From assembly GCA_002372815.1 (NCBI GenBank), contig DFIR01000019.1:17017-38341 (forward strand): a DNA stretch of 21,325 bases, read 5' to 3'. Position 1 is the stretch's first letter; each line of letters opens with the position of its first letter. Position numbers and translations under genes: made by a program. The stretch is from Lachnospiraceae bacterium UBA3692 (GTDB lineage: Bacteria > Bacillota > Clostridia > Lachnospirales > Lachnospiraceae). The notes below the pieces were generated by a model. It was not told the origin of the DNA, did no database searches, and saw nothing but the letters and a program-made list of their open reading frames with translations. Positions 14,635 through 21,232 of this stretch are shown piece by piece.

Positions 14635-14943
14635 ATGCTTACCAGCAAACAGAGAGCATACCTGACCGGCCTCGCGAACACACTGGACGTGGTCGTGCAG
14701 ATCGGCAAGAACGGCGTCGGCCCGGAAACCGTCCAGCAGACCGCCGAGGCATTCAACACCCGCGAGCTTCTCAAGGGCTCCGTCCTCAGGACGGTGGAAG
14801 AGGATCCCCGCGAATGCGCCCAGACGCTCGCGGAGCGCACGCGCTCGGAACTCGTCCGCGTGACGGGACGGAAATTCATCCTGTACAAGCCTTTCAAAGA
14901 AGACCCGGTCATCGTACTGCCGGTGCAGAGGAAGCAGCCGTGA
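14635..14943 (+). CDS. yhbY: YhbY-type CRM-domain RNA-binding protein
   Basis: This 102-residue single CRS1-YhbY (CRM) domain protein associates with pre-50S ribosomal particles. It starts MLTSKQRAYLTGLANTLD and has the GxxG RNA-contact loop as GKNG (24-27) within VVQIGKNGV. ACGGAGGTAG lies before the ATG. It follows obg by 22 bases and overlaps nadD by four (GTGA), the usual order in Bacillota. Confidence 0.93.
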   Translation: MLTSKQRAYLTGLANTLDVVVQIGKNGVGPETVQQTAEAFNTRELLKGSVLRTVEEDPRECAQTLAERTRSELVRVTGRKFILYKPFKEDPVIVLPVQRKQP

Positions 14944-15584
14944 AGACAGGCATTCTGGGAGGGACCTTCGATCCGATCCATTACGCGCATCTGCTGATCG
15001 CGGAGACCGCCGCGGACAGGTTCGGCCTGGACCGCGTTCTTCTGATGCCCTCCCACATCTCTTACTTCAAAGAGGGAAGAGCGGACGGCGTAAGCAGCCC
15101 GGAGGACCGCCTGGCGATGACGGAAGCGGCCGCTTCTGACAACCCGCGTTTCCTCGTCTCCGACATGGAGATCCTGCGCGGCGGAAAGAGCTACACCTAT
15201 GAGACCCTCGAGGAGATGCACCGCGAGGACCCGGAGGAGGAGATCTTCTACATCGTCGGCGCCGATACGGTCTGCACGATGGGGACCTGGCGGTACCCGG
15301 AGCGCATCTTTCCGCACTGCACGATCGTAGGGGCCCTGCGGCCCGACCAGATCAGCCGCTCCGAGCTGGAGCGCGCGGCGGAAGAGCTCCGCACAGCTTA
15401 CGGCGCGAAGGTCGAGATCATGGAGATCCCCGCCGTCGGCATCTCGTCCACGGACATCCGCGGGAGAGTCCGGGAGGGCAGATCCATCCGGTATCTTGTG
15501 CCGGAAGGCGTCAGAAGGTATATTATAGATAAGGGCTTGTACCGTCACTTGCCCGGGGAGAAGCATGAAGACGAAGACACCTGA
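14940..15584 (+). CDS. nadD: Nicotinate-nucleotide adenylyltransferase NadD
   Basis: This 214-residue enzyme adenylates nicotinate mononucleotide to deamido-NAD, the shared late step of NAD synthesis. It opens with GILGGTFDPIHYAHL and ends its core with GISSTDIR, the two nucleotidyltransferase signatures. The first signature reads H-Y-A-H instead of the usual H-x-G-H, an Ala for Gly change at the ATP-binding turn (codon GCG, clear in the sequence). Translation begins at GTG 14940, overlapping the yhbY stop, with AGAGGA at 14927-14932. The 3' end overlaps yqeK by 20 bases. The cluster nadD-yqeK-rsfS is strongly conserved. Confidence 0.94.
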   Translation: MKTGILGGTFDPIHYAHLLIAETAADRFGLDRVLLMPSHISYFKEGRADGVSSPEDRLAMTEAAASDNPRFLVSDMEILRGGKSYTYETLEEMHREDPEEEIFYIVGADTVCTMGTWRYPERIFPHCTIVGALRPDQISRSELERAAEELRTAYGAKVEIMEIPAVGISSTDIRGRVREGRSIRYLVPEGVRRYIIDKGLYRHLPGEKHEDEDT

Positions 15585-16167
15585 CAGGATCGAACTGGCC
15601 AAGGCACTTGAGAAGGAGCTGAATTACAAGCGTTTCATCCACACGATGGGCGTGGCGGCCACAGCTTCCTGTATGGCGATGCGCTGGGGCGCGGACGCTC
15701 AGAAGGCGGAACTCGCCGGGCTGCTCCACGACTGTGCCAAGAATCTGGATCTCCGCAAGATGCTGAAGATCTGTGAGGACGCCAGGGTCCAGGTGAGCGA
15801 GATCGAGCGGACTTCCGAGGCGCTGCTGCACTCGAAGGCCGGCGCGGTCCTCGCACAGACCCGCTACGGCGTGGAGGATCCGGAGATCCTCGGCGCCATC
15901 CGCTGCCACACGACCGGCAGGCCGGGCATGACGCTTCTTGAGAAGATCCTCTTCATCGCGGACTACATGGAACCCGGGCGCGATGTGGCCGAGGATCTTC
16001 CGGAGGTGCGCCGCCTGGCTTTTACGGACCTGGACGCCTGCCTGCTGCGGATCCTGGAGGATTCCCTCGTCTATCTGGAGACCAAGGGGGCCCGGATCGA
16101 CCCGATGACGGAGAGCACCTGCCGTTACTATCAATCTGTCCGGGATGGAAGAGAGGAGCATGTATGA
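15565..16167 (+). CDS. yqeK: HD-domain Ap4A hydrolase YqeK
   Basis: This 200-residue HD-superfamily phosphohydrolase hydrolyses diadenosine tetraphosphate symmetrically to two ADP in studied Bacillota. Metal-binding residues are seen in FIHTMGVA, LLHDCAKNL (the HD pair), IRCHTTGRPGM and FIADYMEPGR. ATG 15565 lies inside the end of nadD after a GGGGAG ribosome binding site. A weak promoter-like pair (TTGTGC, TATATT, spacer 17) sits at 15496-15524 but also encodes the conserved nadD C-terminus. The stop overlaps rsfS (ATGA). Confidence 0.94.
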   Translation: MKTKTPDRIELAKALEKELNYKRFIHTMGVAATASCMAMRWGADAQKAELAGLLHDCAKNLDLRKMLKICEDARVQVSEIERTSEALLHSKAGAVLAQTRYGVEDPEILGAIRCHTTGRPGMTLLEKILFIADYMEPGRDVAEDLPEVRRLAFTDLDACLLRILEDSLVYLETKGARIDPMTESTCRYYQSVRDGREEHV

Positions 16168-16526
16168 GTGCAGATAAGGACAATTCGACGAGACTTGCCA
16201 GGATCGCCATTGACGCGCTGGAGAGCAAGAAGGCCGTGGATGTGCGCATCATCGACATCAGCGAAGTATCCGTTCTCGCGGACTATATGATCATCGCAGG
16301 AGGCAACAACACACCGCAGATCCAGGCGCTTGCGGACGCCGTGACGGAAGCCATCGAAAAGGCCGGTACGCCCATCCGCCAGACGGAGGGTTATGACGCG
16401 GGCAACTGGGTCCTCCTGGATTTCGGCGACATCATCGTCCACGTTTTCGACGCCCAGAACCGTCTGCTCTATGATCTGGAGAGGATCTGGCGCGACGGGA
16501 AGCAGATCGACCCGGAGACCATCTGA
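16164..16526 (+). CDS. rsfS: Ribosomal silencing factor RsfS
   Basis: This 120-residue protein binds L14 of the 50S subunit and blocks subunit joining when nutrients are scarce. Conserved features are LARIAIDALESKKAVDVRIIDI, the DYMIIAGGNN block and the C-terminal EGYDAGNWVLLDFGDIIVHVF segment, all typical of the RsfS/Iojap family. The ATG overlaps the yqeK stop, with an AGGAG just upstream. It is the last gene of the obg-started unit and is followed by a strong terminator. Confidence 0.96.
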   Translation: MSADKDNSTRLARIAIDALESKKAVDVRIIDISEVSVLADYMIIAGGNNTPQIQALADAVTEAIEKAGTPIRQTEGYDAGNWVLLDFGDIIVHVFDAQNRLLYDLERIWRDGKQIDPETI

Positions 16527-16570
16527 TCGAAGGTCCTGACGGTTACTGCTGCATATACTTCTCATAAATA

Positions 16571-16632
16571 AAACAGCTGACACTTTCCATGCCGCGGGGC
16601 GGCTGCGGGAGTGTCAGCTGTTTCTTTGTTTC
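16571..16632. terminator. Bidirectional terminator between rsfS and lexA
   Basis: A 14-bp perfect stem, AAACAGCTGACACT (16571-16584) with AGTGTCAGCTGTTT (16610-16623), surrounds a 25-base GC-rich loop that can pair further (GCCGCGGGGCGGC). T-rich sequence follows on the plus strand (TTCTTTGTTT). The A-rich left flank gives T-rich sequence on the minus strand. It serves convergent rsfS and lexA. The T-rich 16624-16688 tail holds nothing else I can identify. Confidence 0.88.
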
Positions 16633-16688
16633 TTTATATCTGTATGCCTTTATATCTTTCCTTCTGAGTCCCTTTGGAGCAGAGGATC

Positions 16689-17300
16689 TCAGCGCATGAT
16701 CCGGAAGACGCCGAAGACCTTTCCGAGGATCGTGCAGTCCGGCACGATGATGGGATCCATCGTGTCATTCTCCGGCTGCAGGCGTATGTGGCCGTTCTCC
16801 TTGTAGAAGGTCTTCACTGTCGCGGAATCATCGACGAGGGCGACGACCATGTCGCCGTTGCGGGCCGTGTTCACGCTGTTCACCATGATCAGGTCCCCGT
16901 CCAGGATGCCCGCGTTGATCATCGACTCACCGTGGACGCGGAGCATGAAGGACTCGCCCCCGGGCAGTACCTCCGCCGGGACCGGAAAGTACTCTTCGAT
17001 GTTCTGCTGCGCCAGGATCGGCTCGCCGGCCGCCACGCGCCCGACGATCGGCATGGAGACCATCTCTGTCCGCACCATCTGGAAGCTGTCGTCACAGATC
17101 TCGATCGCGCGGGGCTTCGTGGGATCCCTTCGTATGAAGCCGTTCTTCTCGAGTGTGTTCAAGTGCGAATGTACGGAAGAGGTGGAGCGCAGCCCTACGG
17201 TCTCGCAGATCTCGCGCACGGTGGGCGGATACCCCTTCTCAAGGATCTCTTCTTTGATGAACTCCAGGATCTCCTCCTGTTTCTTGGTGATTCTTGCCAT
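16689..17300 (-). CDS. lexA: SOS repressor LexA
   Basis: This 203-residue repressor represses DNA-damage genes and cleaves itself when stimulated by RecA filaments. The N-terminal winged helix (1-65) includes PPTVREICETVGLRSTSSVH as the recognition region. The cleavage site is Ala91-Gly92 in GRVAAGEP, and the catalytic pair is Ser126 (HGESM) and Lys163 (TVKTF). All key residues are intact. ATG at 17300 (minus strand) is chosen because AGGAG lies nine bases upstream (17310-17314 on the plus strand) and MARITKKQEEIL is the family's N-terminus; a further in-frame ATG at 17351 would add 17 unrelated residues. It is transcribed divergently from the YneA-like gene, with LexA boxes between them. Confidence 0.97.
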   Translation of the reverse strand: MARITKKQEEILEFIKEEILEKGYPPTVREICETVGLRSTSSVHSHLNTLEKNGFIRRDPTKPRAIEICDDSFQMVRTEMVSMPIVGRVAAGEPILAQQNIEEYFPVPAEVLPGGESFMLRVHGESMINAGILDGDLIMVNSVNTARNGDMVVALVDDSATVKTFYKENGHIRLQPENDTMDPIIVPDCTILGKVFGVFRIMR

Positions 17301-17353
17301 ATCTATATTCTCCTGTCTGCCGGGCGGAAACGTCCGTTCTGTTCCTTTCATTC

Positions 17354-17381
17354 ATTATAGCAGAGCCCGTCCAAAAAGCAA
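17354..17381 (-). promoter_or_regulatory. lexA promoter
   Basis: On the minus strand TTGCTT (plus 17376-17381) and TATAAT (plus 17354-17359) are separated by 16 bases. TGC before TATAAT is an extended -10. The start site would be near 17347, giving a leader of about 47 bases. LexA box 1 lies just upstream of the -35, which fits autorepression. Confidence 0.72.
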
Positions 17382-17391
17382 ACATATATTC

Positions 17392-17405
17392 CGAATATCT
17401 GTTCG
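17392..17405. promoter_or_regulatory. LexA box 1
   Basis: CGAATATCTGTTCG matches the Bacillota LexA operator (CGAACrnryGTTCG) except T for C at position 5 and C for the pyrimidine-flanking base. It is closest to the lexA promoter, upstream of its -35, and 10 bases upstream of the -35 of the opposite promoter. Confidence 0.85.
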
Positions 17406-17414
17406 ATTTTTCTG

Positions 17415-17443
17415 TTGACATTCGAATGCCTGTTCGATATAAT
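17415..17443 (+). promoter_or_regulatory. Consensus promoter of the YneA-like SOS gene
   Basis: TTGACA (17415-17420) and TATAAT (17438-17443) with a 17-base spacer are a perfect sigma-A consensus. The spacer contains LexA box 2. Such a strong promoter needs tight repression, which three operators could provide. Predicted start is near 17450, about 150 bases before the gene. Confidence 0.9.
17423..17436. promoter_or_regulatory. LexA box 2, inside the promoter spacer
   Basis: CGAATGCCTGTTCG lies between the -35 and -10 of the plus-strand promoter, so bound LexA would directly exclude RNA polymerase. Its first base is 31 bp from that of box 1. Confidence 0.88.
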
Positions 17444-17453
17444 AAGTTCGTAA

Positions 17454-17467
17454 CAAACATCCGTTCG
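17454..17467. promoter_or_regulatory. LexA box 3, just after the start site
   Basis: CAAACATCCGTTCG fits the operator with A for G at position 2 and C for T at position 9. It lies near +5 to +18 of the plus-strand transcript, 31 bp from box 2. Confidence 0.75.
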
Positions 17468-17599
17468 ATGTTTACAAATCGATGAAATTCCTTCACATCA
17501 GAGATCAGCGGAACAGAAGAGGAACAGATCCCGGACATCCGTGAAGGCAGGTTTTGAAAAAGGTTTTGCATGGTCCTTGGAGGACCGGGGAGGAACGAT
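17468..17599 (+). other. Leader of the YneA-like gene with two inverted repeats
   Basis: No gene is visible here. CCTTCAC (17490-17496) is the exact complement of GTGAAGG (17541-17547). A tight hairpin GGTCCT-TGG-AGGACC spans 17572-17586, ending one base before the GGGGAGGA ribosome binding site (17587-17594). GGAACAGA is repeated at 17510 and 17521, 11 bp apart. The hairpin beside the ribosome binding site may affect translation; this is inference. Confidence 0.4.
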
Positions 17600-18130
17600 A
17601 TGTACGCACAGAGCATTCAGGTAATTCCGTTTGACAGACCCGCCCGCGCGGGAAGGACAGACCGCATCGCAGCGCGCCGCGCTGAACTCCGCACCGTCAG
17701 GAGAAGCGCCGTTCACGCCGCGGCCTCCCGCCGCACCGTCACCCGTGATGCGGAAGCCCGCACCGTCTCCGCAACGCGCCCCGTGCGCGTCAGGAGGAGA
17801 AGTGCCGCCGCCTTCCTCCGCAGCGTCATCTGCAGCCTGCTGCTCGTCAGCTTCTTTTTCTTCTGCACCATGTATTTCCGCGCTTCCGCGCAGGAGGCAG
17901 CTGCCGACCACAAGTACTACACCAGCATCACCGTCGGCTACGGCGAGGACTTCATGGACCTTGTGGCCCCTTATTCCTCCGATACGGCGCACTATCCGGA
18001 GGCGCAGGACTATCTGAAGGAAGTGTGCGAGATCAACAGACTGGCCTACAGCGAGGACCTCACGACCCTCCGGATCCACGCCGGAGATACGGTGATCGTG
18101 CCGTATTACTCGCAGGAAGTACTGCCGTGA
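17600..18130 (+). CDS. YneA-like SOS-induced cell division inhibitor (membrane protein with LysM-like domain)
   Basis: This 176-residue protein has an Arg-rich N-terminal tail of about 70 residues (18 Arg, no Lys). One membrane helix follows at about 71-93 (AAFLRSVICSLLLVSFFFFC). The last ~70 residues are an extracytoplasmic LysM-like domain, from YYTSITVGYGEDFMDLVAPY to RIHAGDTVIVPYY. In B. subtilis, yneA is divergent from lexA and encodes a short membrane-anchored LysM protein that stalls division during SOS. Position, topology and three LexA boxes give the same picture here. The long basic tail is not part of B. subtilis YneA (about 105 residues). ATG 17600 is chosen over an in-frame ATG at 17570 because GGGGAGGA directly precedes it. 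Symbol withheld since homology is inferred from layout and weak LysM similarity. Confidence 0.78.
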   Translation: MYAQSIQVIPFDRPARAGRTDRIAARRAELRTVRRSAVHAAASRRTVTRDAEARTVSATRPVRVRRRSAAAFLRSVICSLLLVSFFFFCTMYFRASAQEAAADHKYYTSITVGYGEDFMDLVAPYSSDTAHYPEAQDYLKEVCEINRLAYSEDLTTLRIHAGDTVIVPYYSQEVLP

Positions 18131-18157
18131 GTGCCGTTTACCCATTGACTGCATTAT

Positions 18158-18186
18158 GAAAGCCGCCCTTGACGGGCGGCTTTTTT
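18158..18186 (+). terminator. Terminator of the YneA-like gene
   Basis: GCCGCCC (18162-18168) pairs with GGGCGGC (18174-18180) around TTGAC and is followed by six T. An A-rich left flank (GAAA) extends the stem and may give weaker termination for the convergent recombinase gene on the other strand. Confidence 0.9.
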
Positions 18187-18203
18187 ACATTATTGTCGGA
18201 ATA

Positions 18204-19271
18204 CTACGGAGCGCTGTTGTTCCGCAGCTTCACCGCGTCCGCGGCGCTCCTGCGGCGGTCCTCCTCGATGGCCGCGTAGTGGCGGCGGGTCGTGTTGACG
18301 TCCTTGTGGCCGAGGACGTCCGCGACGAGGTAGATGTCGCCGGTGGCGCGGTAGAGGCTCGTGCCGTAGGTGCTGCGAAGCTTGTGGGGCGTGATGTTCT
18401 TGAGGGTGGTCACCTGCTGCGCGTACTTCTTGACCAGGTTCTCGACAGCGCGCACGGTGATGCGGCGGTCCTGCAGGGAGAGGAAGAGGGCGTTCTCGTG
18501 TCCGTCTTTCGGAAGGATCTTCTCGCGTTCCTCGAGATATGCCTCCAGCGCCTCCCGGACCTCGTCGCCGAAATAGACGATCGCGTCGTAGCCGCCCTTG
18601 CGGTGGACCCGGATCCCGTTCTCGCGGAAATTGATGTCCTGCAGGTCCAGGCCGACGCACTCGCTGACGCGGATCCCGGTGCCGAGAAGAAGCGTCAGCA
18701 TCGCGACGTCGCGGACCCTCGTGCGCTTGTGAAAAGCGAGCTGCCGCTTCGTGAGCTTCGCGCCGTCATCGACCTGCTCCAGGAGCGTCCCCACTTCGCC
18801 CTCGTCCAGCCGGATGATGGGCTTCTCGTGGCGCTTGGGGAGCGGGACCAGCGCGGTCACGTCGCGGTCCAGGACCTCCGAGCGGTAGAAGTAGCGGAAC
18901 ATGCTGCGGAGCGCGGAGAGCTTCCTGGCCTTGCCCCGTTCGTCGTTCGTGTAGACCTTGCCGTCTTTCTTGTAATAGGAGAGGTACTCCAGATATTCCT
19001 CGACGTCCTCCTTGCCGATGCTGCGGAGCACCTCAATGTCGTAAGAGGGGATCTCCCGGTCCTTCAGGGAAGGGTTGGACGCGCTGAGGAATTCGAAGAA
19101 GATGCGCAGGTCATAGGCGTATCCGAGACGGGTCCTGGCGGAGGTCGTCTCCTCGATCCCGCGGAAGTATCTGCGGCAGAAACGCGGGAGGGTCTCCAGG
19201 ACTTCTCGCATTTTCGTCGTATTTTTGATATCCTGTTCTTTGGAGTAAGTTTCGGTTCTTTGCATCGCCAT
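18204..19271 (-). CDS. Tyrosine recombinase, XerC/XerD-like
   Basis: This 355-residue protein is a site-specific recombinase of the phage-integrase/Xer family. A SAM-like core-binding domain spans about 25-130 (TSARTRLGYAYDLRIFFEFL). The catalytic domain holds the full set of active residues: Arg201 in GTGIRVSECVGL, Lys225 in HRKGG, His296 and Arg299 in PHKLRSTYG, His322 in GHKDVNTTRRHYA and nucleophile Tyr332. It is intact and presumably active. No excisionase, attachment repeats or cargo are adjacent, and base composition matches its neighbours, so it looks like a resident chromosomal gene. It is somewhat longer than classical XerC/D (~300). Its start is uncertain between ATG 19271 and ATG 19265; AAAGGA lies about ten bases upstream of the first. 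Only 38 bp separate it from divergent dtd. Confidence 0.88.
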   Translation of the reverse strand: MAMQRTETYSKEQDIKNTTKMREVLETLPRFCRRYFRGIEETTSARTRLGYAYDLRIFFEFLSASNPSLKDREIPSYDIEVLRSIGKEDVEEYLEYLSYYKKDGKVYTNDERGKARKLSALRSMFRYFYRSEVLDRDVTALVPLPKRHEKPIIRLDEGEVGTLLEQVDDGAKLTKRQLAFHKRTRVRDVAMLTLLLGTGIRVSECVGLDLQDINFRENGIRVHRKGGYDAIVYFGDEVREALEAYLEEREKILPKDGHENALFLSLQDRRITVRAVENLVKKYAQQVTTLKNITPHKLRSTYGTSLYRATGDIYLVADVLGHKDVNTTRRHYAAIEEDRRRSAADAVKLRNNSAP

Positions 19272-19309
19272 GGGCGGGAGATCCTTTCATGGTAAGGAGG
19301 CATCAATCT

Positions 19310-19789
19310 ATGCGTTTTGTGATCCAGTGCGTGCGGGATGCACGCGTTACGATATCGGAGGAAGAGGCTGCGGCGGCCGGCACGGGCACCACGACCGGAG
19401 AGATCCGGCAGGGCATGCTCGTCCTGATCGGCGTCAACGACAGCGACACGGAGGAGACGGCGCAGCGCATGGTCCGGAAGATGCTGAAGCTGCGGATCTT
19501 CGAGGACAGTGAGGGCAAGACCAATCTGGATCTGGCAGCAGTGGGCGGCTCGCTCCTGCTCGTCTCCCAGTTCACGCTCTACGCGGACGTCCGCAAAGGA
19601 AACCGCCCCAGTTTCGTCCGGGCGGGGGATCCCGCACACGCGCAGGCACTCTATCAGTATATCACAGATCTGTGCCGCTCGCAGGGGTATGCGGTGGAGA
19701 CCGGCGTCTTCGGCGCCTATATGCACGTCTCCATGACGAATGAGGGCCCGTTCACACTGATCATGGATTCCGAGGAACTCGGCTACTGA
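19310..19789 (+). CDS. dtd: D-aminoacyl-tRNA deacylase Dtd
   Basis: This 159-residue enzyme hydrolyses D-amino acids from mischarged tRNA, keeping D-residues out of proteins. The active-site motif SQFTLYAD (86-93) and the cross-subunit Gly-cisPro motif NEGPFT (144-149) are both present, as is GNRPSF. It is about ten residues longer than usual because of an Ala/Gly/Thr-rich insert near 18-30. ATG 19310 follows AAGGAGG at 19294-19300; the in-frame ATG 19289 lies upstream of that site and is rejected. Confidence 0.95.
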   Translation: MRFVIQCVRDARVTISEEEAAAAGTGTTTGEIRQGMLVLIGVNDSDTEETAQRMVRKMLKLRIFEDSEGKTNLDLAAVGGSLLLVSQFTLYADVRKGNRPSFVRAGDPAHAQALYQYITDLCRSQGYAVETGVFGAYMHVSMTNEGPFTLIMDSEELGY

Positions 19790-19827
19790 CCGGGCTCCAT
19801 CGGAACAGCAGCAGAAAGGAGGTCAGA

Positions 19828-21213
19828 ATGCCGATCCTTGCAGCATACATGGTCCCGCACCCGCCGATGATCGTCCCCGAAGTCGGAAGAGGCGGAGAGT
19901 CACAGATCCGCGCGACGGCAGAAGCCTACGCGCAGGTCGCCGGGGAGATCGCCGCGCTGCGGCCGGAGACGATCATCGTGACCAGCCCGCACACGGTCAT
20001 GTACGCGGATTATTTTCACATTTCTCCGGGGGCAGCCGCATCCGGCTCCTTCGCGCAGTTCCGCGCCGGCTCCGTCCGTTTCCGGGAGACGTATGACACC
20101 GGACTGCGGGAGGCGCTCTGCGCGATCGCAGACGCGGAGGATTTCCCCGCCGGCACGCTTGGAGAGCGGGATCCGCAGCTCGACCACGGCGTGATGGTGC
20201 CGCTGTATTTTGTCAGGCAGAAATACAGCGATTTCCGCCTGCTCCGCATCGGGCTGTCCGGGCTGCCTCTGACAGATCATTACCGGCTCGGGCAGATGCT
20301 CCGGCAGGCCGTCGGGCAGACCGGTCGCCGCGCCGTGCTCATCGCCAGCGGCGACCTGTCGCACAAGCTGCAGACTTACGGGCCCTACGGCTTCGCCGAA
20401 GAGGGGCCGGTCTATGACGCGCGCATCATGGATGTGTGCGGGCGGGCAGCCTTCGGGGAGCTCTTTGATTTCGACGAGACGTTCTGCGACAGGGCCGCCG
20501 AGTGCGGCCACCGCTCCTTCGTCATCATGGCCGGTGCGCTGGACGGACAGGCCGTCAGTGCCAGGACGCTGTCCCACGAGGACGTGACCGGCGTCGGCTA
20601 CGGGATCTGCACGTTCCATCCGGAAGGAGAGGATCCGGACAGGCATTTCCTGGACAGGTACCTGCAGGAGGAGGCGGCGCAAAGGCGCAGGCAGGAGGCG
20701 GAAGAGGATCCTTATGTGCGCCTGGCACGCGCCTCTGTCCGCAGCTATGTCAGGGACAGAATACAATTATCCGTCCCCGAAGGGCTTCCGGCAGAACTGA
20801 CCGGCAGACGCGCCGGCGTATTCGTCTCGATCCATGAACACGGACGTCTCCGCGGCTGTATCGGCACGATCCTCCCGGTCACGGGCAGTGTCGCGGAGGA
20901 GATCCTCCGGAACGCGGTGAGCGCCTGTTCGCAGGATCCCCGTTTTCAGCCGGTCCGGCCGGAAGAGCTGCCCTATCTGGAGATCATCGTGGACGTCCTC
21001 GGCGAGCCGGAAACGATCGGCGGGCCGGAGGACCTGGATGTGAAGCGCTACGGCGTGATCGTCTCAAAAGGCGGCAGACGCGGCCTGCTGCTCCCGGATC
21101 TCGACGGCGTGGACACGGTGGAGGAGCAGATCGCCATCGCGAAGCGCAAGGCCGGGATCGGCGAGGCGGAGACGGTCCGGCTGGAGCGGTTCGAGGTGAT
21201 CCGCCACCACTGA
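19828..21213 (+). CDS. AmmeMemoRadiSam protein: MEMO/LigB-like domain fused to AMMECR1 domain
   Basis: This 461-residue protein has two domains. Residues 1-265 resemble the class III extradiol dioxygenase/MEMO fold. Candidate metal or active-site residues are His11 (PHPPM), His55 (SPH), His120 (LDHGVMVPL), His179 (ASGDLSHKL) and Cys226/His228 (ECGH). A charged linker (about 280-295) leads to an AMMECR1 domain (296-458) with its invariant LRGCIG at 341-346. These two domains and a radical SAM enzyme form the AmmeMemoRadiSam set found across bacteria and archaea. The third partner starts 19 bp downstream. The reaction of the system is not something I can state from sequence. AAAGGAGGT at 19815-19823 precedes the ATG. 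Confidence 0.93.
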   Translation: MPILAAYMVPHPPMIVPEVGRGGESQIRATAEAYAQVAGEIAALRPETIIVTSPHTVMYADYFHISPGAAASGSFAQFRAGSVRFRETYDTGLREALCAIADAEDFPAGTLGERDPQLDHGVMVPLYFVRQKYSDFRLLRIGLSGLPLTDHYRLGQMLRQAVGQTGRRAVLIASGDLSHKLQTYGPYGFAEEGPVYDARIMDVCGRAAFGELFDFDETFCDRAAECGHRSFVIMAGALDGQAVSARTLSHEDVTGVGYGICTFHPEGEDPDRHFLDRYLQEEAAQRRRQEAEEDPYVRLARASVRSYVRDRIQLSVPEGLPAELTGRRAGVFVSIHEHGRLRGCIGTILPVTGSVAEEILRNAVSACSQDPRFQPVRPEELPYLEIIVDVLGEPETIGGPEDLDVKRYGVIVSKGGRRGLLLPDLDGVDTVEEQIAIAKRKAGIGEAETVRLERFEVIRHH

Positions 21214-21232
21214 CGCGGGAAAGGAGGCGTGC

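Noticed and set aside
15496..15524. Promoter for yqeK (TTGTGC, 17-base spacer, TATATT)
   Set aside because: The -35 matches poorly and the AT-rich run encodes a conserved Tyr-Ile-Ile near the NadD C-terminus; chance is the simpler reading.
18204..19271. Integrase of a prophage or integrative element
   Set aside because: No attachment repeats, tRNA target, excisionase, phage or conjugation genes nearby, and composition equals the surroundings.
18156..19295. 379-codon plus-strand frame opposite the tyrosine recombinase
   Set aside because: It begins in the terminator of the upstream gene and gives a repetitive Val/Leu/Asp/Arg protein; the minus strand encodes an intact recombinase with all catalytic residues.
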